From JBGMEA01 sp963674555 (GTDB taxonomy: Bacteria; Bacillota; Clostridia; Eubacteriales; Anaerofustaceae), in assembly GCA_963674555.1 (NCBI GenBank), contig OY771429.1, positions 1,943,463-2,007,462 of the forward strand: a stretch of DNA of 64,000 bases, in the 5' to 3' direction. The translations under genes and the position numbers were made by a program. The stretch's first letter is position 1. Each line of letters begins with the position of its first letter. Below the pieces are notes generated by a model. That model made no database searches, was not told the DNA's origin, and worked only from the letters and a program-made list of their open reading frames with translations. Of this stretch, positions 40,224 through 50,500 are shown in pieces.

Positions 40224-43187
40224 ATGAAAAAAGACATTAATGAATTGATCGTTCGGAATTTTACGAAAGAGCTTGAAAATGACCCAAATAAAACCGTATA
40301 CGATCTTTTTACATATAAAAAAGTTGATGCGAGTATCATCGATAAAGCTACCGGTGAAGCGATCGTTGACATGAAGGACCTTGAATTTCCTGAAGATTAC
40401 ACAAAAAATGCCTGTAACATCATTGCTTCAAAATATTTCAGAAAAGCAGGTCTTGATACACGCGAAGGTCACGAAGTCAGCATGAAACAGGTTGCTGATC
40501 GTTTGGTTGGATTTTGGGCTGATGCTTTGCTCGATGAAGGGATTATAGAAAACAAAGAACAATGGCAGATTTTTTATGATGAGATGGTCTTTGGTTTGTT
40601 GTCTCAAATGTGGGCACCCAATTCACCGCAGTGGTTTAACACCGGTATCAAAAGAAATTACGGCATATCCGGTGATGATGATGAATTGTATTATTATGAT
40701 CTTGAAAAAAAGTGCGTTGTAAAAAGTGAAGACAGATATACGCGTACACAAGCTTCTGCGTGTTTTATCCTTTCGATCGAAGATACATTGATCGGTCCGC
40801 ATTCCATCAGCGAACAATACGTTACAGAAACGAAATTATTTAAAGGCGGATCGGGAGTTGGGACGAACTTTTCTGTTTTAAGAGCTGCGAACGAAAAACT
40901 TTCAAGCGGAGGTGTTTCTTCAGGTGCCATGAGCTTTTTAAAAGGTCTTGACAGAAATGCCGGTGCTATAAAATCAGGAGGTACAACACGTCGCGCGGCA
41001 AAAATGTTGATCATGGATATCGATCATCCTGAGATCGAAGAATTTATCACATGGAAATCAAAAGAAGAAGATAAAGTGAGAGCCTTGGGTAAGATGGGCT
41101 ATGATATGTCTATGGATGGAGAAGCTTACAGCACGGTAAGCGGACAAAACGGTAATAACTCTGTTCGCGTCAATTATGATTTTATGCAAAAAGTGATATA
41201 TGCCGATAAACATAGGGATGCTACAATAACCCTAAAAGGGCGTAAAGATCCGGATGCAGACAGAGATGTTCCGGTAAAAGATTTATGGGATCTGATCGTG
41301 AAATCTTCGTGGGAATGTGCCGATCCTGCAGTTCAATTTGATGATATCTTTAACGGTTGGCATACATGTCCGGCAGGAGAAGACGGCAAATACGGAGAAA
41401 AATACAATAGGATCAATGCAACGAATCCTTGCAGCGAATATGCTTTTTTGGATGATACTTCGTGCAATTTGGCTTCTATCAATGCATTTAAATTTTATGA
41501 TAAAAATAAACATACGATCAAAATAAATGATTTTCTGCACATGGCGGGCATGATTCAATTGGTGCTTGAAGCTTCCATACATATGGGACAATACCCGACA
41601 AAAGATATCGCAAGAAAAACACATATGTTCCGAACCACGGGATTGGGACTTGCGAATACCGCATCATTATTAATGGTACTCGGATACGGTTACGGTACCG
41701 AAGAAGCAAGAAACATCGTAGCGGCTTTAGCTTGTTTGATGACGGGATATTCCTATCATGTTTCATCCCTTATGGCTAAAAAAGTCGGGGCGTTTGAAAA
41801 ATATGATATCAATAAAGAATATTTGAACAGAGTGCTTCGTAATCACGCTCGTTGCTCGCTTGCTTTGACCGATGAGTTTGAAGGATTGACCTATCAGCCA
41901 CTTACGCTGAACGAAACGCTTTTCACTTATATGGGGTTGGAAGAAGTTTTAACGACTTGTAAAAAAGTATGGAAAGACGCATTGCTCTCCGCAGAGACTA
42001 ATGGGGTCAGAAACGCGCAAGTCAGTGTTATCGCTCCGACCGGAACGATCTCGTTCGCGATGGATTGCGGATCGACTTCTGTTGAACCGGTTTACTCACA
42101 CGTTGTTTATAAGAAGTTGGCAGGCGGCGGCACATTAGAGATCATCAATCCTGTCATTGAGGAATCACTTGAAAATTTGGATTATACACAGGAAGAGATC
42201 CAGACGATACGCGAGTATTTATTGGAAAAAGATACAAACGGATATTTTGTGCATTATTCATTGATCGATTGTCCGTATATCCGTAATGAACATAAGAGTA
42301 TTTTTGCTACGGCAAATGAAATATCACCGGAAGGTCATGTTCTTATGGTTGCGGCGATCACGCCGATGATCAGCGGGTCGGTTTCGAAGACCGTTAACTT
42401 GCCGTCTTATGCGACGTTGGACGACATTTCAAACATTTATCAGTTGTCTTATAAAACCGGTGTAAAATCTATATCTTTATATCGTGACGGATGTAAAGCC
42501 TGTCAGCCGCTTACCGCTAGCTCGGAACAAGAGTCAACAGAAGAAAATCTAAGCGATTTCACCTATCAGGATCTATTGCAATTTGCGGAAAATTGTCGCA
42601 AAAGCATCCCTGAACGCTTACGTCCATCCGGTATGCGTATGAGTAGGACACATTCAGCTAAAATAGGTGATATCGAATTATATGTAACGATCGGTTTTTA
42701 TTCAGACGGAAAGATGGCCGAAGTATTCGTTTCAACAGACAAAGAAGGTACAGTTGTTAAAGGATTGCTTGCCGCATTATCGAAGTCGATATCCAATATG
42801 CTGCAATATAATGTCCCGCCAAAAGAGATCGCAAGATTATTGCGTAACCAGCAATTTGAGCCAAGCGGTTTCGTAAGCCGTCATCCTTACATCAGAAGTG
42901 CTTCTTCGATCGCGGACTTATTGAGTAAGATACTTGAGATCGAATTGGGTGATTTCTCAAGATGTCAGATCAAACCCGATAATTTCAAACCGATCTGTGA
43001 AGAATCTGTTGAAAATAAAAACACCGTAACGATTGACAAACCTGCCGATTCGAGCGATAATTTGAATAATACGGTCGGTGAACGTATCTACGGAGAAGTA
43101 TGTCCTGAGTGTTCTTCGACTCAGCTGTACAGAAACGGTACCTGCAAAGTATGTAAAGATTGCGGGGCAACGACCGGTTGCAGTTAG
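40224..43187 (+). CDS. nrdJ: Adenosylcobalamin-dependent (class II) ribonucleoside-diphosphate reductase
   Basis: Class II reductases make deoxyribonucleotides with adenosylcobalamin and work with or without oxygen. The 987-residue protein has an N-terminal extension, MWAPNSPQWFNTG, NPCSEYAFLDDTSCNLASIN with conserved active-site residues, FRTTGLGLANTASLLM, ISVIAPTGTISFAMDC-type loop (SVIAPTGTISFAMDCGSTSVEP), a C-terminal TSCPD-like region (TIGFYSDGKMAEVFVS) and a cysteine-rich tail (CPECSSTQLYRNGTCKVCKDCG). GAGGTG is 5 bases before ATG. No cobalamin riboswitch is seen. TraB-family gene follows with TTG start. Confidence 0.96.
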   Translation: MKKDINELIVRNFTKELENDPNKTVYDLFTYKKVDASIIDKATGEAIVDMKDLEFPEDYTKNACNIIASKYFRKAGLDTREGHEVSMKQVADRLVGFWADALLDEGIIENKEQWQIFYDEMVFGLLSQMWAPNSPQWFNTGIKRNYGISGDDDELYYYDLEKKCVVKSEDRYTRTQASACFILSIEDTLIGPHSISEQYVTETKLFKGGSGVGTNFSVLRAANEKLSSGGVSSGAMSFLKGLDRNAGAIKSGGTTRRAAKMLIMDIDHPEIEEFITWKSKEEDKVRALGKMGYDMSMDGEAYSTVSGQNGNNSVRVNYDFMQKVIYADKHRDATITLKGRKDPDADRDVPVKDLWDLIVKSSWECADPAVQFDDIFNGWHTCPAGEDGKYGEKYNRINATNPCSEYAFLDDTSCNLASINAFKFYDKNKHTIKINDFLHMAGMIQLVLEASIHMGQYPTKDIARKTHMFRTTGLGLANTASLLMVLGYGYGTEEARNIVAALACLMTGYSYHVSSLMAKKVGAFEKYDINKEYLNRVLRNHARCSLALTDEFEGLTYQPLTLNETLFTYMGLEEVLTTCKKVWKDALLSAETNGVRNAQVSVIAPTGTISFAMDCGSTSVEPVYSHVVYKKLAGGGTLEIINPVIEESLENLDYTQEEIQTIREYLLEKDTNGYFVHYSLIDCPYIRNEHKSIFATANEISPEGHVLMVAAITPMISGSVSKTVNLPSYATLDDISNIYQLSYKTGVKSISLYRDGCKACQPLTASSEQESTEENLSDFTYQDLLQFAENCRKSIPERLRPSGMRMSRTHSAKIGDIELYVTIGFYSDGKMAEVFVSTDKEGTVVKGLLAALSKSISNMLQYNVPPKEIARLLRNQQFEPSGFVSRHPYIRSASSIADLLSKILEIELGDFSRCQIKPDNFKPICEESVENKNTVTIDKPADSSDNLNNTVGERIYGEVCPECSSTQLYRNGTCKVCKDCGATTGCS

Positions 43188-43200
43188 GGAGAAAAGACTA

Positions 43201-44370
43201 TTGAGTGAAAATGTATCAATTATAACTATCGGCGACAAAACGATTTATTTACTGGGAACAGCACATGTCTCAAAAGAAAGCGCCGATGAAGCATACGAAT
43301 TAATAAAAGAAATTGAGCCTGACAGTGTCTGTATTGAATTGGATGCTGACAGGCTCAGCAGTTTAAAAAACAGTGACAAGTGGAAAGACACGGATATTAT
43401 TAGCATCATCAAACAAAAGAGAGCCGCTTTTTTGCTTGCTAACATCATCTTGTCGTCATATCAAAAAAGACTTGCAGAACGTTTTGGTATTAACGCAGGG
43501 CAAGAAATGATCAGCAGTATGAAAGCAGCTGAAGAAACAGGAGCAAGGATCGTTCCGGTAGACAGGAATTTAAGAACAACCTTTATGAGGATCTGGAGAA
43601 AATTACGTTTTTTCGATAAATCCAAATTGATCTTCTCTTTTTTATTCAGTTATGCCGGTGATGAAGAGTTAACGGAAGAAGATCTTGAAGAATTGAAAAC
43701 ACAAGATATGCTTCAATCCGCTTTAAGTGAATTAAGCAAAGAGTTTCCGGCGTTGAAACGTTATCTGGTCGATGAACGGGATATCTATCTTTCGCAGAAG
43801 ATCAAAAAAGCACCTGGTAATACGATCGTCGCTGTCGTAGGCGCGGCACATACGCCAGGTATCAAGCAATATATCGAGCAGGATATCGATTTAAAAGAGA
43901 TCAATACCGTACCGCCACCGTCAAAAGTTGGGAAAGTAATTGCTTGGGCAATACCTCTTATTATAGTTACAATGATCGTCTTGACTTTCACATTTGACTC
44001 AGCGTCATCGGGTTTCAGTCAAATATTAAATTGGGTCCTATATAACGGCATCTTTGCCGCGATCGGCACATTGATCGCAGGCGGACATCCACTCTCTATA
44101 TTGACAGCTTTTGTAGCTGCTCCGATCACGTCACTTAATCCGGTATTGGCAGCGGGTTGGTTTGCAGGTTTGGTAGAAGCCTTAATACGAAAACCTAAAG
44201 TACAAGATTTCGAACGACTTTCAACAGATTTGTCTTCTTTCAAAGGCTTATGGAAAAATAAATTAACACGCGTATTGCTTGTTGTCGTACTGGCTAATCT
44301 CGGTAGTGTATTGGGTACCTATTTAGGTGGCGTAAATGTTTTTGTAATTTTCCAAAATATCTTTCAATAA
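43201..44370 (+). CDS. TraB family protein (TTG start)
   Basis: The 389-residue protein has the TraB/PrgY domain: IYLLGTAHVSKESADEAYELIKEIEPDSVCIELDADRL near the N terminus and VAVVGAAHTPGIKQYI in the middle, supplying the conserved GxxH residues, followed by three or four transmembrane helices at the C terminus. Related PrgY proteins restrict peptide pheromone signalling; eukaryotic relatives are membrane proteases or regulators. Function here is unknown. GGGAG stands 9 bases before TTG 43201, whereas the upstream in-frame sequence lies inside nrdJ, so I use TTG. It is cotranscribed with nrdJ. Confidence 0.88.
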   Translation: MSENVSIITIGDKTIYLLGTAHVSKESADEAYELIKEIEPDSVCIELDADRLSSLKNSDKWKDTDIISIIKQKRAAFLLANIILSSYQKRLAERFGINAGQEMISSMKAAEETGARIVPVDRNLRTTFMRIWRKLRFFDKSKLIFSFLFSYAGDEELTEEDLEELKTQDMLQSALSELSKEFPALKRYLVDERDIYLSQKIKKAPGNTIVAVVGAAHTPGIKQYIEQDIDLKEINTVPPPSKVGKVIAWAIPLIIVTMIVLTFTFDSASSGFSQILNWVLYNGIFAAIGTLIAGGHPLSILTAFVAAPITSLNPVLAAGWFAGLVEALIRKPKVQDFERLSTDLSSFKGLWKNKLTRVLLVVVLANLGSVLGTYLGGVNVFVIFQNIFQ

Positions 44371-44384
44371 AATACTGAACTTAT

Positions 44385-44418
44385 GAAAGGATAATCTTGC
44401 GTTATCCTTTCTTTTTAT
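44385..44418 (+). terminator. Intrinsic terminator after the TraB gene
   Basis: GAAAGGATAA (44385-44394) pairs with TTATCCTTTC (44402-44411), followed by TTTTT. Confidence 0.88.
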
Positions 44419-44460
44419 CAAAATATAGGCTATCATTAAATAAAACGATGAGGTGATTTT

Positions 44461-44655
44461 ATGAGTGCACTGATGAATTTAAGTTATTATTTTGAACTGT
44501 TTTTACCGATCATCACATTCATTTTGGTTATCACTGCTTTGACATTCGTACTGTATTTACGAACGAAAGCAGAAGCGTTCATTGAGTATACCAGATCGAT
44601 CGCAAATGACCTTAGACGAATAGCCGATGCATTGGATAAAACGAACGAATATTAA
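44461..44655 (+). CDS. Small single-pass membrane protein, 64 residues, unknown
   Basis: A hydrophobic helix (about residues 11-33: ELFLPIITFILVITALTFVLYL) is followed by a charged, helical tail (TKAEAFIEYTRSIANDLRRIADALDK). GAGGTG lies 5 bases before the ATG. The stop is followed at once by AGGTG, the Shine-Dalgarno site of the methyltransferase-like gene, so the two are cotranscribed and probably act together. I do not recognise a family. Confidence 0.75.
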   Translation: MSALMNLSYYFELFLPIITFILVITALTFVLYLRTKAEAFIEYTRSIANDLRRIADALDKTNEY

Positions 44656-44670
44656 TAGGTGCGTGCAACC

Positions 44671-46482
44671 ATGATTCAACCCTTTATGGATCTTCACATT
44701 GAAATCAAGCATGACGATACTTATTATTACAGTTTGAAAACCGCATTTCTCAAATTGTTATTAGATAAGGGATATTATTTTGATGTGCAAGAACATATGA
44801 GTGAAATCATGAATGATTTTACTTTTGATCGCATTATTTCATGTTGGGCGGGTCATCAAATCAAAATATTTAATGAACCAACAAAACGGATGCGACGAAG
44901 AGTCGCAAGAAAAATAAGAGCTGTTCTAAATGACGAGAGTTTTTCATTTCGTTACGAGAGTGAAAATGTTTTAGCGGATATCTACCGAAAGGTATATTTA
45001 AATCAAAATAAAAAAAATGATCTGCATGAATACATGGCTGATATGTTGCGAAACGAAATCGAAGCGGATGATAAATTCATCGATCCGATCTGCGGTGCCG
45101 GTTCTAATCTATCTGTTGCGTATGATGCGATGATGAATCTGTATTATCAAGATAATACAAATATACCGATAGAAAATATTCATACTATGATATTAGAAGA
45201 TTGTTTATTCGGAATAGATGCTTCCGAAACAGCATGTCTTATAACAAAGATCATTTTAGCTTTAAAACATAAAAATTGTGTGATCAGTCAAAATATTTTC
45301 ACACAAGACAGTTTGAAGGAACTTCCGACTGAAATTGAGATACATACTTTTGATTGGGTGTCGACCGATCTATATCGAGTAGCATCGACTCGAACTGACA
45401 TCGAAAAAATACGAGGACAAACGATATACGATCATTTCTTCAAAACAGCCGATGCGTTATTAAACGACACCGGAAAATTGATTTTCTCCGCTCAACCGGA
45501 GATCCAACACATGAAGTACGCTCAAACGACCAGAGAGCGCATTATAAACGATTTTACGATCAACAGTGTGTTAGAGTTCCCGAACGATTATAAAGGCGAT
45601 CCGCAGCCTATCATTTATTGTCTCAGTCGAGCAGATCAAACAGATTCTTATGTAAATGTTAAGAAATTTTTGCGAAGGGATAATGAAAGTTCATTTAAAG
45701 GGAGTTATCTTTACGAGGACCGTTATATCAAACAAGATACATTGGTCGATACGAAAATAGATCTCAGCGCAAACCCCGATCAAAGTTTTGCGTACAGAAC
45801 AGAAGCTTTGTGCTCATTGAGATTAAAAGATATCATTCACTTTTTTCAGGGTATCATAACGGGGTGCGATAAAGCTTTTGTTGTTGAAAATGATTCGATC
45901 ATTTATCCAGAAAGCATAAAGGAATGCGGCGTGCCGTGGATAAAAGGGAAAGACATAGATGAGCAGATCCAATATTACGGTCATCATTTGCTGTATACCA
46001 ACGGGATCGAATTTATCGAACTCTACCCAAATACACAAAAACGTTTAGATTTATACAGAAATCAATTAGAAGATCGAAGAGAATGTGTAAAAGGCGTGCG
46101 TAAATGGTATGAGTTGCAGTGGGGCAGGGATAAAGAACTTTTTTTGCAAGATAAGTTTGTTTTTCCCGCAAACAGCGATCGAAACAGATTCGTTCATGAT
46201 AACAACGGTTATTTCTTCAGTGCTGATATTTACGGAGGAGTTTTATTAGAAGATATAAAAGATAAGATAGAAATCGAAAAAATATTGTTACTTTTAAACA
46301 GTGAGTATTACGATCAGTATATAAAAACTAAACTTTCAAAAAATGAATATGATTCTTATATGTATTATCCGAATTTGATCAAAGATGTAAAAATACCTTC
46401 TTTGGATATCATACGAGCTTTCGAAAGAGAATCGGATATAAACAATTACTTTTATGGAACAGATAGGAGAGAAAATGACTGA
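44671..46482 (+). CDS. TaqI/Eco57I-like N6-adenine methyltransferase homologue without catalytic NPPY motif
   Basis: The 603-residue protein has the architecture of TaqI-like adenine methyltransferases. SAM-binding motif I is DPICGAGSNL (residues 138-147), an acidic site follows in FGIDASETACLITKIILAL (near 180-198), and the C-terminal part fits a TaqI-type target-recognition region: PWIKGKDIDEQIQYY, LLYTNGIEF, YPNTQKRLDLY, KWYELQWGRDKELFLQDKFVFPA. At motif IV, where active enzymes have NPPY or a close variant, residues 228-235 read DWVSTDLY; both prolines and the Asn are missing. It is probably not an active methylase. No restriction gene is adjacent. ATG 44671 has AGGTG 9 bases upstream; the earlier GTG overlaps that site. 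Confidence 0.75.
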   Translation: MIQPFMDLHIEIKHDDTYYYSLKTAFLKLLLDKGYYFDVQEHMSEIMNDFTFDRIISCWAGHQIKIFNEPTKRMRRRVARKIRAVLNDESFSFRYESENVLADIYRKVYLNQNKKNDLHEYMADMLRNEIEADDKFIDPICGAGSNLSVAYDAMMNLYYQDNTNIPIENIHTMILEDCLFGIDASETACLITKIILALKHKNCVISQNIFTQDSLKELPTEIEIHTFDWVSTDLYRVASTRTDIEKIRGQTIYDHFFKTADALLNDTGKLIFSAQPEIQHMKYAQTTRERIINDFTINSVLEFPNDYKGDPQPIIYCLSRADQTDSYVNVKKFLRRDNESSFKGSYLYEDRYIKQDTLVDTKIDLSANPDQSFAYRTEALCSLRLKDIIHFFQGIITGCDKAFVVENDSIIYPESIKECGVPWIKGKDIDEQIQYYGHHLLYTNGIEFIELYPNTQKRLDLYRNQLEDRRECVKGVRKWYELQWGRDKELFLQDKFVFPANSDRNRFVHDNNGYFFSADIYGGVLLEDIKDKIEIEKILLLLNSEYYDQYIKTKLSKNEYDSYMYYPNLIKDVKIPSLDIIRAFERESDINNYFYGTDRREND

Positions 46483-47506
46483 ATGGATCGATTTGAGAAG
46501 TGATACCGTCACGAAGCCAACAAAAGAAATGCGTCAAGCGATGATGACCGCAGAGGTCGGCGATGATGTTTACGGAGATGATCCGACTGTAAATCGCTTA
46601 GAAGAGATGGCTGCCGAAATGATGGGTAAAGAAAAGGCTTTATTTGTACCGAGCGGCACGATGGGCAATCAAGTATGCATCAATGCGCACACAAACCGAG
46701 GCGATGAGATCATACTGCAAGAGAATCATCATATCTTTAAATATGAAGTCGGCGGGGCAGCTGCTTTGTCATCCGTGCAAACTAAGACACTGAAGAGTAT
46801 CGACGGATGTTACAATATGGAATCATTGACAAACGCTATACGCGGTGTTAATATTCATTTTCCTGTTACAAAAGTGATCTGCATTGAAGATACACATAAC
46901 ATCGAGGGCGGCATGGTCGTACCGCAAGATCATCTTTCTCAGCTTAAGGCGTTAGCGGAAGAAGAGAATATCAACATTCATATGGATGGTGCCCGTATAT
47001 TACATGCAGCGGAGTATTTAAATATTCCCGTTTCCGAGATCGCACAATACGCTGACAGTGTAATGTTTTGCCTGTCAAAAGCTTTGGCTTCTCCTGTAGG
47101 TTCACTGGTTGCGGGCACGGAACAGTTTATTACTAAGGCACGAAAGATCCGTAAACGCTTCGGTGGAGGTATGCGTCAAGCCGGTGTGTTAGCCGCGTGC
47201 GGGATATTATCGCTTACGGATATGGTAAAACTCTTACCAGTTGATCATCGTCACGCAAAAGAATTGGCGGAAGGTATCGCAGAGATCGACGGATTGAATA
47301 TCGATATCGATAAGGTGCACACCAATATCGTGATCTTTACGATCGACAAAGAAAAAATGACTGCGACTGAATTATATGAGAAATTAAAAGCATACAATGT
47401 ATTAAGTACTGTGATAGATACTTATACGATGAGACTAATACCGCATTATGAAATATCGGATGAGGATATTGCATATATTTTGAAAACGTTAAAAGAAGTA
47501 ATATGA
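46475..47506 (+). CDS. ltaE: Low-specificity L-threonine aldolase
   Basis: This 343-residue PLP enzyme splits L-threonine and allo-threonine to glycine and acetaldehyde. It begins MTEWIDLRSDTVTKPTKEMRQAMMTAEVGDDVYGDDPT, the hallmark of the family, and has FVPSGTMGNQV, HMDGARI and the PLP-lysine segment CLSKALASPVGS. GGAG is 5 bases before ATG 46475. The start overlaps the end of the methyltransferase-like gene by 8 bases (ATGACTGA), so it is translationally coupled to it, though no functional link is obvious. Confidence 0.94.
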   Translation: MTEWIDLRSDTVTKPTKEMRQAMMTAEVGDDVYGDDPTVNRLEEMAAEMMGKEKALFVPSGTMGNQVCINAHTNRGDEIILQENHHIFKYEVGGAAALSSVQTKTLKSIDGCYNMESLTNAIRGVNIHFPVTKVICIEDTHNIEGGMVVPQDHLSQLKALAEEENINIHMDGARILHAAEYLNIPVSEIAQYADSVMFCLSKALASPVGSLVAGTEQFITKARKIRKRFGGGMRQAGVLAACGILSLTDMVKLLPVDHRHAKELAEGIAEIDGLNIDIDKVHTNIVIFTIDKEKMTATELYEKLKAYNVLSTVIDTYTMRLIPHYEISDEDIAYILKTLKEVI

Positions 47507-47512
47507 AATAAA

Positions 47513-47540
47513 AAAAAGTTCCGCATTAGCGGAACTTTTT
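47513..47540. terminator. Bidirectional terminator between ltaE and pyc
   Basis: AAAAAGTTCCGC (47513-47524) pairs with GCGGAACTTTTT (47529-47540) around a 4-base loop. Confidence 0.92.
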
Positions 47541-47543
47541 AAG

Positions 47544-50500
47544 CTATGCACTGAGTGTCATCATTAATTCTTGTGCTTTTACGCTTTGTGACTTTTCGAT
47601 CAATACCTCACTTACGGTACCGTCAGCTTTCGCTAGTATCTCGGTCTCCATTTTCATCGCTTCAACTACCGCTACGGCTTGTCCTTTTTTAACGGTATCA
47701 CCGACACTGGCCATGACTTTTACGATATTGCCCGGAATCGGAGATCCAATCTGCATTGGGTCATGTTCATCGGCATATCGAACTTGTTTTCTGAAGTGTG
47801 CTTGCATGGTTTTTGTGTCTTCGATCTGTATTTCCCTTCGGAATCCGTCTACTTCAAATGTTACGGGACGGAATCCTTCTTGATCGACCTTACCGATCGA
47901 AACGAGTTTGATATGTTTGATGCTTCCCGTGCTGGTCTTCATATCAAAGGATTCACCTTCGTTTAACCCATAGAAAAATACATCACTGGGCATATTGATA
48001 AAGTCTCCGTATTCGCGAAGGAACTGTATGTATTCTTCGTAGACTTTCGGGTATAAAGCGGCAGAAGTAACAGCATTGTCCGTTAACTCGATATCATAAG
48101 TGTCTTTATAGTAATTCTTGATTTCTTCGAAATCCGTATCAGGTAATAACAATCCCGGTCTCACTGTTATATAATCCGCGCCTTTTAAAATCGTCTCACG
48201 CATTTTTTCATCAAACCCACCTTCGGGTTGTCCGATCATGCCTTTATAAAACTCAACGACTGATTCGGGGAATGCGATCGTTTTTCCTTTTTCATGGATA
48301 TTATCTTTATCTAAACCATTTTGGATCATAAAGATCGCCATATCGCCCACGACTTTACTGGAAGGCGTCACCTTAACGATATCACCGAAAAGTTCATTGG
48401 CTTCTTTATATTTTTCAAGAACTTCGTCATATCGGTGTCCGATACCGAAACTATCTACTTGCGCCTTGAGGTTGGAATATTGTCCGCCCGGGACTTCATA
48501 TTTATAAACTAAAGTCGTTCCTGTACGCAAACCTGATTCAAATTGATTGTAAATCGGGCGTACTTGCTCGAAATAGTTACTGAGTTTCTGTAAATTATCC
48601 AACTCCAAAGAACTTTCTCTTTCATTAAATTCAAGCGCCGCAACGATCGAATTGAGTGATGGTTGACTTGTCAAACCACTCATTGAAGAGAGAGCTCCGT
48701 CAGCAATATCAACGCCTGCTTCGCAGGCATTCAATATGCTTGCTACAGCATTGCCTGAAGTGTCATGTGTATGTAGATGAACAGGTATATCGATCTCGTC
48801 TTTTAAGGCTTTGATCAATTTGTAAGCAGCAGCAGGTTTCAAAAGACCGCTCATATCTTTTATGCAGAATATATGCGCGCCCATACTTTCGACTTCTTTT
48901 GCTTTTTTTACATAATAGTCAAGTGTATATTTTGTTCTGGATTTATCCAAGATGTCGCCGGTGTAACAAATTGCAACCTCCGCGACTTTACCTTGTTTTA
49001 ATACCTCTTCAAGAGACACCTTGATCTGTTCCAACCAATTCAAAGAATCGAATATCCTGAACACATCGATGCCTGCTACGGCGCTGCAGCGAATAAATTC
49101 ACGGATCAAATTGTCAGGATAGTTTTTATACCCGACAGCATTGGATGAACGCAACAACATTTGGAACATGATATTCGGGATTTTTTCTCTTAATAATTTC
49201 AATCGTGTCCAAGGGGATTCCTTTAAAAAACGGTAAGCAGAATCAAAAGTAGCACCGCCCCACATTTCGAGCGAAAACAATTCCGATTCATATTTACTGA
49301 TACTGTCCGCTACTTTTAGCATATCTAAAGTTCTCATACGCGTAGCGGATAAAGATTGATGCGCATCTCGCATTGTCGTATCCATGAACAGTATCTCTTT
49401 TGTATTTTTAATATACTCAACGATACCTTCCGGTCCCTTTGTATCCAAAATTTCTTTTGTGCCTTTGGGGTAGGGGATATCGAGTTTTGGGATCGGTTGA
49501 ATGTTTCCGAATATCGGCTTATCGTTGATCCCAGTTGCGAGAGCTTTTTCTGCGACAAATTTTAATAACTTGTATTCCCTGTCATCGAATAATTTCAGAT
49601 TAAAAAGTTCAGGGTGATTGTCAATGAAGATCGTATCACAATATCCTTTTTTAAATACTTCATGTTCCAAGACATTGATCAAGAAGTCTTTATTTGTTTT
49701 TACACCTTCAATAACATGTTCTTTCAAAACGCGGATCATTTTTTTTCTTGCCATGTCAAATGATCTGTCATAAGTCGTAGTCTTAACAAGTAAACTGTCA
49801 AAATATGGCGAAATGATTGCGCCTGTAAACCCATTTCCGCCGTCTAGGCGTACACCCGGACCTGATCCGGTCTTATATACATCGATCTTACCTGTATCAG
49901 GTAGGAAATTGTTCATTACATTTTCCGTCGTGATACGGCATTCTATCGCAGCGCCTCTGAAAATGATATCATCTTGACTTGCAATAGCAATTTCAGGATC
50001 GGATAGAGGACGGCCTTCCGCTATTAATATTTGTGAGCGAACGATATCTACACCCGTAACAAGCTCGGTTACGGTATGTTCCACTTGAATCCTGGGATTA
50101 ACTTCGATAAAGTAGTAATTATCTTGGCTGTCGAGCAAAAATTCAACTGTTCCTGCGTTGGTATATCCAACGTGCTTAGCGATTTTTAATGCGTCTTCAC
50201 ACATAGATTCTCTTGTCTCTTGTGAGATCGACATGCACGGGCTGAACTCGATCACTTTTTGATGACGACGTTGGATAGAGCAATCTCTTTCATATAAATG
50301 AACAAGATTTCCATGTTCATCACCAAGGATCTGTATCTCCACATGACGCGGACAATCGATATATTTTTCCACAAAAACTTCGCCATCGCCGAATGCCTTT
50401 TCAGCCTCACGTACTGCGGCATCAAAAAGTTCTTGCATATCTTCTGCTTTTGTGCAAATGCGCATACCGCGCCCGCCGCCGCCTGCGGCAGCTTTTATCA

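Noticed and set aside
44671..46482. Active BREX or restriction-modification locus
   Set aside because: No nuclease, helicase or other defence gene is adjacent, and the methyltransferase motif IV is missing.
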